Origin: Acanthamoeba castellanii str. Neff
Lineage: Eukaryota > Discosea > Longamoebia > Acanthamoebidae
Direction: 5' to 3'
Length of the DNA: 17,648 nucleotides
Assembly: GCF_000313135.1 (NCBI RefSeq)
Contig: NW_004457516.1
Location: 86,803-104,450 of the forward strand
Part shown: piece by piece, positions 1 through 7,998 of the stretch
How positions within the stretch are numbered: position 1 is the first letter of the stretch
Layout of the letters: each line of letters opens with the position of its first letter
Notes under the pieces: model-generated
Seen by the model: the letters and a program-made list of their open reading frames with translations, nothing else
Told to the model about the DNA's origin: nothing
Database searches by the model: none
Program-made: the position numbers and the translations under genes

Positions 1-3000
1 GAACAAGTGGGAGGGAGTGGGCGGGGGACCTGGGCTTCAATAGCGCGCGCACGCTTACGAGATCCGGAGATGGGATCGACCAGCAGGATGTGGGTCGCCC
101 CAGTCAGGTTGGTCCCCGACGCCGCGTTTTCCTGTTGTCGGCGACAGACCACGTCACCTCAGGCCCACCTTTCTCGCATTGGGGGAGAGAGAGGAGAGAA
201 CACGAACCAGGGAGAGCATGAGAACGCGGGGCTGGTCCTCCGACGCGTCGGCGTTCTGGAAGGCGCTGATGGCCTTGTTGCGCTGGTACACATTGCCCCG
301 GCAGGACACGGTGGCGATGCCGTTGTCCTCCAAGATCTCGCCTGCATGAAGTTAGATGTGTGCACATCGCCGATGATTAGATTTCCGCCGGTGTCGTGTC
401 TCGTGTCTCGTGTGTGTGCGGTGTGTGCGTACCGACGTGACCCAGCATCTTGTCCCACTGCGAGAAGATGATGACGCGGTTGCTGTCATCGTTCTCGACC
501 AGCTCCTTGACGTACACGAAGAGGTGCGCCATCTTGGAGCCGTAGCGCTGGACCAGCGACTCGTCGACCTCATCCGACGACATGAAGCGCGCGTTGGGCA
601 CCGCAGAGACCTGCTTGTCGGCCGCCGCATCGCGTTGTTCCTCGTCCATCGCGTCGGACGACGTGGAGGCCGCGGCGGTGGAGCCCTGCTTGCGGTTCAT
701 CTGCGCCAGCACGTCGAGCGACTTGCGGTAGGCCACGAGGTCCTTCTCGAGCTTGGTGATGGCCTTGCCCTCCCGGCGGATGGTGAGCTCCATGCCCCGC
801 TTGCGGTCGTTCTGCGTGCGGCTGGGCTTCCAGTTGGGATCCTTCCTCACCTCGGCTTCGAACTCGACCTGAGCAAGAAACGCTGGTCAGACCGATGGCC
901 TGGCACGACACGACACGACACTCGACAAACGCAACGCGCAACAGGAAGAAGAGTCGCACCTGGATTTGCTTGAGCCTACGCTGGTGCTTTGCGAGGTCGG
1001 TCACGGTCTCTTCCAACTCTTTCTCCGCGTCCTTGATCTGCTCGAGCTTGTGTTTCAGGACCTGCTGGAAGATGTCGTCCAGGTCCATCTGCCCCGAGCC
1101 CAAGACTCTGCATAGACGCACAATTCCGAGGCCAAGTCACACAAGACGCATACAGGCCGAGCTCATGAGTGAGTGCGCGTGCGTGCGCGCGCAGGCGCGT
1201 CCTGGGGTGTACGTGCCTGCACTGGTTGTTGGAGATCTGGGGGTGGCTGCACAGCTGGAACATCTCCTTGTCGCGACCCTCCACTCGCGCCACCTCGTAC
1301 AGGGCCTTTTCCACCTCCGTGTGCCTGATCAAGATGACCTGAAGAAGACAGTAAAGAAGAACGAAGACGAAGCCAGCAGCAAGAGTGGTCGGTCAGCCAT
1401 CGCGCGCAGTGGGTCAGGGTCTCCGCCAATATTGCGTACCTCCTCGTCGACGCCAGGCAGGGTGTACTCGGTGCCGACGCTGGCCTTGGTGTGCCTGCAG
1501 TAGAGGTTGCGCATGGCCTCCTGCACCACGTGCGACAGTGTGAGCGGCGCCCGAGCAGGGGAGAGGCCAAGAGCAGCAAGGACCGTACCCTCTCGAGAAT
1601 GGCCCGGAGGGTGGAGGCGCTCTGTTGGTTTTCGGTCGAGCAGGCAAACAGAGCATAAAAAAGACATTCCATGGCGAGCTCGCGTGAGCCCACACACAAT
1701 CCAACCACCGGCAGAGCACTCGTGGGGAGAAGCAAGTGGTTGACGAATAAAAAAAAGAGGGGGGGATGAGCGTACGTTGGGTGTATAGGTGCGGCTGCTC
1801 CTGTCGTCCTCCTTGATCTGGACCTGCAGGTAGGACAACACCCCGCGCAGGGAGTTGACGCCGGCCATGAAGGGCGTTCCCGTGACGTACCACCTTGGCC
1901 CCGGGAGAATCGCGCAGGTCGATCAGTCAGTCAGGGGCACGATGTTGCTGGCAAAGGCTAAGGCTAAGGAAAAATACCTGAAGACGGACTGGTAGTCGCT
2001 CATGACGCCGAGGATGGGCTCAGCCCTCGGCATCGGACATGACCTCGTGGCCCTCGTCGAGCACAATGCGGAGCCACCTGCGCATGTGCCAGATAGCAAA
2101 AATGTTTTACAACACCGCCACGGGTGATGCTGGGCACATCGTCGCGTGCGCATACGGCGGTCAGGTACCTGAACTGGTGGAAGACCGGAGAGAACGCGCG
2201 GAGCGGGTCGAAGTCGCCTGATTGGCTCTTGACCTGCGCCGGGGTGCAGGACGGGCTGGTGGTGAGGTAGATACGGTTGCTGTTGCGTCACACGGCGCAT
2301 GTTAGACGACTTTACTTCACCCCTCCGGTGGCTGGCGCGTTGCAGGAGAGGAACAAGGGTAGTACGGACCTGAGGAATGTGAACGACACGATCACCACGT
2401 CGGCGTTGATGACATCCTTGTAGGAGATCTTCTCGTGGCCGCGGGCCGTGTTGACCACGTAGGTCTTGAGCCGCGGGTTGGTGTGCTTCTTGATCTCATT
2501 TTCCCACTGCACGTGTCGGGGGAGGCCACAAAGTGTGAGCGTCGACACAACCGCGTGGTTGGGGTGCGCGCACTGCAGTCGCACCTGCTTACAGAGATGG
2601 TTGGGGCACACGACCAGGGTGGCTTTCGAACGGAAGGTGTTCTACGAGGACGCAAATTACGAGTGAGGCGCCCCCCAGCAGTTGAAAGGCCGTTAAATAA
2701 GAGAGGGGGAGGGGGCAGAAACCTCGTCCAGCGGACGCAATTCGTCATCGCGAGCGATGATCTTGTCCACGTTTGCCTTCTGCATCGCGATGAGCGAAAG
2801 CACGACCAGAGTCTTGCCCAGGCCCTGGGTGATAAGACACAGATACCGCCACGGCAGCACACGGTGAGTGAGTAGTGAGGACTTCGAGAGCGAGGCGACG
2901 AAAGGAGGCGCACATACCATTTCGTCGGCCAGCATGCCACCTCGCGTGACCAGGGTGCGCAGGTGCTTGGCCTTGTCGAGCGTGGAGTAGGTATGAATCG

Positions 3001-6000
3001 TGGCGTCCTCGTCAAACAGCACCTGTGTGTCGTGTGTTGTGTGCGTGTGTAAGCGCTGGTCCAAGGTTTCGCCCAATTGATCTCGAGATCTTAGCGGCGT
3101 GGAGGGAACTGGCTTTGGGCGCACCCGACTTCCGGTCTGCTCTTCCCAGGACAGCAGGCGGACCACCTCCCAGCCCAGACCTCTGCTCACCATCTCCTCG
3201 ACTTCCTGTCAGGAACGAGACAGAGGCGTTGAGAAAACGTTTGCCCTTGGCGCGGAGAGGGAGAAGGCTGGGAGGAGGAAGGTCGCCGGCGCACCTTCAT
3301 CCACGTGAGCGTTTCCCTCTGGTAGGAGTACAGCTCAATGTCGACTCCATGTGGCTGCTCCACGCGGAAGGGCTCCACAGCGGCCTTGATTGGGAGGCGA
3401 ACTGGTCAGCGCTTGATCACGTTCACAGATAGGCCTCCATCGAGGGCCTTCTTTCCGAGTAAAAGGAGGCAACTGTACCGCGTCCCCGCTAATGAGCTCC
3501 TGCGATCCGTCCTGCGACGCCGACTGCCTCCGCTTTCGCTTCTCCTCCTGCTTTTTGTTCTGCATCCACCGAGGTATGGTCTGTTGCTCGTAGAGTCTGT
3601 ATGTTGCCACGCATCGACACCCGGTCAGTGGGGTGGACTATGGCACCGGGGGGGAGACATGAGGTGTCCAGGGGGTGAATGGGGGAGGGTGATGCCGTAC
3701 GCGCAATCGATGTTGTACGACTGCGTGAGCAGCGTGATGAGCAGCTCCAGCTCCTCCTTGTGTAGCTCGGTTTGCCACCTGCCCTCCTTGACCAACTGCT
3801 CGAAGTGGCCTGTGCCGCAGACAGCGCACCAAAGCGCGGTCAGCACTCACTTTCGCGCGCCAGATGAGGGACTCGAGTACCGATGTTGAACTGCACAAAG
3901 CCGGTCACCTCGTTTTCATCGGAGCGCACCAGCCGCCAGCGCCACAGATCGGGGTTGTGGAACGGCTCAGACTGAGCATTGGAGGAAGAGGCAAGAAGCG
4001 CATAGGGTGTGAGCCAAGCTAAGAGCGGCTGAGCCGGCATCGTCTGGTACAGCCGTACCTTGTTCTCGAACGTCGACTTAGTCTGGTACCGGGCAAACCA
4101 CCAGGGCTCCGAGTATTTCGTGAACGTGATCTCGTGGACACCATTGACCGTGTAGTTGGACCTGTAATACCACATGAACGGTATCCTGCGTGAACCGACC
4201 GCGATCCACAGTGAGCTCACAATGTCGATCGGGTGTCGGTCGTGTTGAGCGAATACGACACGGAGAGCGGCACGCACTTGATGTATCCTTGGTCGGCCTC
4301 CTTCTCGCGGCCAAGGCTCTTGACGCTAACGATGTTGGCCCTCTTTTCCGCGCTCCATATCTGGCACTCTTCGAAGTGGGCCTTCGTCGGGGGCTTCGCA
4401 CGTCCGTAAGGGATGTCGTGGTGAGCTCAAACAACCCATCGAGGGGCACGAGTGCGGTACGGGAGGGCCACGGTACCAGTGGGCGACCGAAGACGTCGTT
4501 CCGCACTTGCGCAGGCTCTTCCGTATCTGGCTCCCACGCCGTAAAGGGCTTGCCGATAGCGTAGACACTGAGCACATTTAGCCACAGTTGTCAGTAATGA
4601 ATGGGTGAATGCAAGTTCACATGTGAGCATGTGTACAGGTTATTAACGCTGCTGGCGCCGTAGAGCCCTCGGTTCCCAGGGACCACCTTCCCTGGCCTCG
4701 ACGGCCACGCACTACAGCACACCACAGCCAACAACACGCGGGGTAAGCATGTGAGTGTGGAGTGTGGAGGGGAGTGAACAGGGTTGGTGGTGGCAGTGCC
4801 TGCTGCTTCCACAAGTGGTTGTCGTTCAAAATGGCCCACCACGTACGACAGACGTACATGGCCCGCCCCATTGCACCTGTGTACATATAGACGAGGTGTG
4901 AGGAAACTCACAAAAGCTGCGGTGTGGGGGAGGGGTCGTGGTGGAGACGGCGCATGCGGACCAGTGGGAATGAAGGAGAAGATGTGCAGCAGGGTCTCGG
5001 CAGGGAGTTCATCTATGCAACAGGTGCCGTCGTCGGGCGGGTCCAGGTAGAGCGGAATGTGCTCATCGTCCTCTTCACTGACTTCGTCTATGAGCTTGCC
5101 CTTGGCCTTCCGCTTCTTTTGCTCGAACACTCCCTGCACACGAGTGAACCCCAAGGTCAGGAAGCCGCAGCAACCACGACGACGACGAAAGACGTACTGA
5201 GTTCTTGACTCTCCGTCTGCCTGGCCCCTTTTGCGAGAACACTTGAACCGATGGCATGAGCTGCAGCGATTCCATCTCTTCCTCCTCGTCGGCGGTACAC
5301 AGCAGCTTATCGGGCCGCACAAAGCTCACCGCCCAGTGATGGTGGTTGAGCAGCACCCACCTGCAACGAGAGAACGGCGACAGTGAGCCTGAACCCTCAG
5401 AGTGGGCACACCACCAGACGATCGTCTTCAAGCTGAACCACGCACCTGTCTGGAAACTCGCCCGTGGCCGGATCCATGAGCCATCGGTCCACATTCTCCT
5501 CCTGGTGTGCACACACTAATTAGCCATGCATAATTACATATTGAATGAAATACAAATAAAAGAAATATATTTTTTTAAAAAATATATATATTCGTGGTCG
5601 AGGGAGAAGAGGGTAGGGAAGAGGGGTACCAGGTCTTTGGCTGCCGAGGCGGAGGGTGCATGGCGGCGCTTGAGCAACCCAAACAGATCGCGAAATGACG
5701 AGTTCAACAAATCGTTCCGCGAGAAGCTCGACGTACGCTGCAGCTTCGGTCGACCTGCCTCGCCACTCGTCGCCGCCGCTGTCGCCTCGGCTTCTCCACC
5801 CTCGGCCTGCTTCGCCTCCGCCGCTTCCTTTTCAGCAGCAGCCGCAGCCCGGGCTTCTCGGCGCTGCTTGGCCTCTTCTTCGGCACGCGCCCTGTTGATC
5901 CGCGTCAGGATCCGCCCACGGCCGGGCTTGGGCTGGATCGGCGGAGGTGCCACGACTTCTTCCTTGGGTGCCGCCTTACCTCTCAATCTTGCCGATGTAC

Positions 6001-6182
6001 GTTTGGCTACCGGAGCTGCTTCCGCCACTTCTTGTTCATCTTCGTCTTCCTCTTGTTTTCTGTTTGTTTCTGACACTGGCCTTCCTGGCCGGCGCCTTTC
6101 GCTTCGGCGGGGGAGGCGCCACCTCTTCCTCCTCCTCTTCTCCCGGCTCCTCCTCGCGCTTTCTCCTCGATGATCTCCTCAT
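1..6182 (-). CDS. F-box / SNF2-family (Rad5/16-like) helicase, 3' end outside window
   Basis: This is a predicted nuclear SNF2 ATPase fused to an F-box, so it probably couples DNA translocation or remodelling to an SCF ubiquitin ligase. Phase-consistent exons are (6182)-5630, 5501-5446, 5360-5198, 5133-4962, 4876-4780, 4711-4637, 4567-4488, 4425-4221, 4185-4059, 3971-3851, 3809-3701, 3596-3479, 3384-3295, 3205-3125, 3022-2918, 2824-2723, 2641-2585, 2506-2370, 2279-2169, 2077-1978, 1893-1776, 1621-1589, 1520-1440, 1338-1217, 1107-960, 868-433, 341-208 and 131-30. In order, they encode a charged Lys/Glu/Pro N-terminus, an F-box (IDELPAETLLHIFSFIP, then VCRTWWAILNDNHLW), the SNF2 start ELYSYQRETLTWM, Walker A ADEMGLGKT (split by an intron), Walker B LDEGH, motif III WYVTGTPF and LCSHP. 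A coiled-coil insert of about 150 residues follows, then RVIIFSQWDKML and ENAASGTNLTGATHILLVDP. Motif VI lies beyond base 1. DEGH is typical of Rad5/16 relatives. No RING is visible. About 1,280 residues are present. One extra base disrupts exon 2077-1978, and the N-terminal frame is unresolved. Confidence 0.88.
1108..1216 (-). other. GC-AG intron in the helicase gene
   Basis: The exon ending in the codons for NNQC plus AG is followed by GCACGT instead of a GT donor, and the next exon starts at 1107 after CTATGCAG. Only the GC donor gives matching phase (AG|A, phase 2), joining LCSHPQISNNQCR to VLGSGQMDLDDIF. The alternative GT four bases downstream (CAC|GTACAC) is phase 0 and breaks the frame. 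The intron also holds an alternating GT/GC-rich stretch near 1168-1200. Confidence 0.6.
5502..5629 (-). other. AT-rich intron in the helicase gene
   Basis: This intron joins CTG|GTACCC (5630/5629) to CACACCAG|GAGGAG (5502/5501), both in phase 0. It carries a CTAATTAG branch-like box close to the acceptor. Reading through it gives a stop at 5534 after a hydrophobic Tyr/Phe/Ile-rich stretch, which would truncate the protein. Splicing it out links the charged N-terminal exon to the segment reading EENVDRWLMDPATGEFPD. Base composition is far more AT-rich than the flanking exons, so the region can be mistaken for an intergenic spacer separating two genes. Confidence 0.7.
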
Positions 6183-6504
6183 TCTTGTGGCAAACAAGTT
6201 TGGCGCCGTTCAGCAAGTACAGACAAAAGGCCCAATTTTTTAATTACAGGAAATGATTTAGCCCAAAAAAGGGAAAACAGAGTAAAATTAAACCATAAGG
6301 TTGTGTCACTTGGCGCTGGTGTTTGTCTGGAGCACCCTGTAAGCCTTTGTACAAGTATGTATCTACAACCGCCCGCTGCGCGTGACTCGGATTGTTACAC
6401 TTCCTTGAGGGACACTGCACCGGTCACATTGGATTTTTCCCTTCTCTTTTCTCTGGTCAAACACGCAAAGCCAGCAACGCACGCCGACAACAGTCAACTG
6501 TACC
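6183..6504. promoter_or_regulatory. Divergent 5' region between the helicase and DUF84 genes
   Basis: About 320 bp lie between the inferred helicase start (minus strand) and the nucleotide hydrolase start (plus strand), so both promoters should be here. The part at about 6235-6300 is AT-rich. The rest contains only short spurious reading frames. On the minus strand 6239-6195 reads as a protein-like stretch (NGAKLVCHKNEEIIEE), but it has an in-frame stop just upstream and no acceptor before it, so I do not call it an exon. An ATTGG (reverse CCAAT) occurs near 6428; its function is unproven. Confidence 0.4.
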
Positions 6505-7154
6505 ATGAAGGTGGTGGTCGGGTCCGCAAGTGCCATAAAGCTGGCGGCTCTGCAGAAGGTGTACCCTGACGCCTCAGTCAGCGGTGTGGAGGTGGTGTCA
6601 GCAGTACCACCCCAGCCCGTGGGCCGCCCTCAAACGGAAGAAGGTAAGCACACGCTGCTGTGTGCCACGACACTCGACGCTCACGCACAACCCCTCCGAT
6701 GCAGGGGCTCGGCACAGAGCGGTGGAGGCGCACAAGGCCAAGCCCGGTACGCAGGCCTGTTGCTGCCTGCCACAACGGTCTCAGCTGACCTTCTACCACA
6801 GACGCAGATTTGTGGGTAGGTATTGAGAATGGGATGTACCAAGTCGAGCACGAGGGACAGCTCAAGTGGGTGGATGCGGCCTGCATCGTCGTCATCTGCA
6901 AGAAGGAGGGCGGAAATGTCGAATCTGTCGTCTGGAGCGATGAGATAGACATACCCGCCGATTTCCCTAAGGGGCCAGAGGTTTGGCTCCCTCACCCTGC
7001 CAATCTCTCGTGCACACGACATTAATCGCCGGCGTGTGTGCAGGGCGAATGGTCCGTGCTGAAGGATCCCCATAATGAGATCACTCAAGGCAAGAGACCG
7101 CGAGCGTCGTTCATTTCCGATGCTTTGCTTGCTTGGAAGAATGAAGAGGCGTGA
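6505..7154 (+). CDS. Inosine/xanthosine triphosphatase, DUF84/YjjX family
   Basis: This is predicted to hydrolyse non-canonical purine triphosphates (ITP/XTP), protecting the nucleotide pool. The four exons 6505-6643, 6705-6746, 6802-6980 and 7044-7154 close in phase to a 156-residue protein, close to the usual family size of roughly 170. The N-terminus MKVVVGSASAIKLAALQKVY is the family's GS-x-N/S-xxK nucleotide-binding start. Further family features are the VPPQPVGRPQTEEGA segment, DADLWVGIENGMY, and a C-terminal GEWSVLKDPHNEITQGK segment. The donors are GTAAGC, GTACGC and GTTTGG. The ATG at 6505 is preceded by a frame that does not continue the protein. The gene is the only plus-strand gene here. 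Its stop lies 57 bp from the stop of the convergent UQCRB gene. The family call rests on motif recall rather than a search. Substrate preference is family knowledge only. Confidence 0.87.
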
Positions 7155-7211
7155 TGTAGAGGTAGATGTAGATACGCACAATTTATTCTGCAATAATCAC
7201 AACAGCTCCAT
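7155..7211. other. Convergent 3' ends of the DUF84 and UQCRB genes
   Basis: Only 57 bp separate the stop of the plus-strand hydrolase (TGA 7152-7154) from the stop of minus-strand UQCRB (TAG 7214-7212). The minus-strand poly(A) signal lies inside this gap, so the 3' UTRs of the two genes must be very short or must overlap as antisense transcripts. Confidence 0.7.
7182..7187 (-). promoter_or_regulatory. Putative AATAAA polyadenylation signal of UQCRB
   Basis: On the minus strand, AATAAA lies about 25 nt after the UQCRB stop codon, which is a reasonable spacing for a very short 3' UTR. Cleavage 15-30 nt further on would fall around the stop codon of the convergent hydrolase gene. Confidence 0.5.
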
Positions 7212-7749
7212 CTACTTGCGCTTGTGCCTCTTCTCCACGGGGACTGCAGCCACACAACAAGACGCGCGAGTGAGCCGGAGGCTCGCAGCATCCAATAAAT
7301 CGGCGGGGGGGGGTTCGTACGCAAGAAGTCGGCCCGGAAGTCCTTCCTCTCCTCGATTTCCTGGACAACCTCGCTCATGTAGGGCTCCATGTAGGTCTGA
7401 CCATCCTCCTCAGGGGTGGTCCACGACGATTCGGGCAGGGTAGTGCCCTTCAAGTGGAGCTCATGACCGCGACGGATCCTGAGGTCCCTCTCCTCCTTGG
7501 TCTTGTTGGGGAGCCTCCTCAGCACCTCCTGGATCTCGGGGTTCTCGGCATTGTAGAAATCCTCGAGCCTGAGACCTGCACGATGAGAAATTGAGGGAGG
7601 GGGGGATGTGAGGAAAAGCAGCAACGCTCCGGAGTGCGAGGGAAACATCGACGTCGTGGCGCCGTACCGTAGGCCTGGTAGCCAGAGACGGGCTTGAAGG
7701 AGGAAGAGATGCGAGAGAGGAAACCGCTGCTGCCCTTGCGTGCCGCCAT
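7212..7749 (-). CDS. UQCRB: Cytochrome b-c1 complex subunit 7 (UQCRB/QCR7, 14 kDa)
   Basis: This is a small nuclear-encoded, matrix-side subunit of mitochondrial respiratory complex III, needed for complex assembly around cytochrome b. The three exons 7749-7668, 7575-7321 and 7243-7212 close in phase to 122 residues, the normal size for the family (about 110-125). The core is highly recognisable: an acidic-aromatic segment LEDFYNAENPEIQEVLRRLP, then RDLRIRRGHELHLKGTTLP, W-TTPEEDGQTYMEPYM and EVVQEIEERKDF. These correspond to the family's EAIRRLP, RIKRALDL, LP-x-x-QW-x-x-x-EED-x-x-YLEPY and KEVIRERKER blocks. The N-terminus is short, basic and Ser-rich (MAARKGSSGFLSRISSSFK), as usual for this non-cleaved import substrate. 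The C-terminus ends in a basic KRHKRK tail on its own tiny exon. The start is the only ATG upstream of the core in frame. Confidence 0.93.
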
Positions 7750-7998
7750 TGAATTGACAAATCGAATCTGCGTGTCTGTCGTGAAAATGACGCTAAAATA
7801 ATTTTGTTTTTTGTTTTGCTCACGAAAGTCTCCGACAGCCAGCAACACAACTGACTCTGCGACCAATGCACACTTGTAAACGGAGAGGAGGAAGTGATGA
7901 TGCTTACACACAGTATTCCTAACGAAGGGTTATAGATTTACAACTAAAGATGTTGGCCAGCCCGCGGTCCCCATACGGGGTGGTGGTAGCCTGCGCTC
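7750..7998 (-). promoter_or_regulatory. UQCRB promoter region and RhoGAP 3' flank
   Basis: About 250 bp separate the RhoGAP stop (7999) from the UQCRB start (7749), both on the minus strand, so this interval holds the 3' UTR of one and the promoter/5' UTR of the other. The 5' UTR just upstream of UQCRB contains an AT-rich run (AAATTATTTT-type, near 7795-7820). I see no convincing TATA box or poly(A) hexamer and no further gene. Confidence 0.4.

Noticed and set aside
3840..3900. A frameshift between FVQFNIGTRVPHL and VLESLIWRAK in the helicase
   Set aside because: The first frame reaches the donor at 3851/3850 in phase 1 and joins HFEQLVKEGRWQTE correctly, so no indel is needed; the second frame is a shadow.
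4426..4487. A frameshift between NDVFGRPLVPWP and HHDIPYGRAKPP in the helicase
   Set aside because: A 62-nt intron from TTCG|GTCGCC to TTTGAG|CTCACC is phase 1 on both sides and removes the apparent break, although its splice sites are weak.
4712..4779. A GC-AG intron after the F-box (AAGCAGCAG|GCACTG)
   Set aside because: A GT donor at 4779 (CCCT|GTTCAC) gives the phase 2 required by the acceptor at 4712, so the non-canonical donor is unnecessary.
5534..6076. A separate small gene encoding a 180-residue charged protein
   Set aside because: Its last 33 or so codons run into the AT-rich intron. The donor at 5629 and acceptor at 5502 match in phase and connect it to the helicase.
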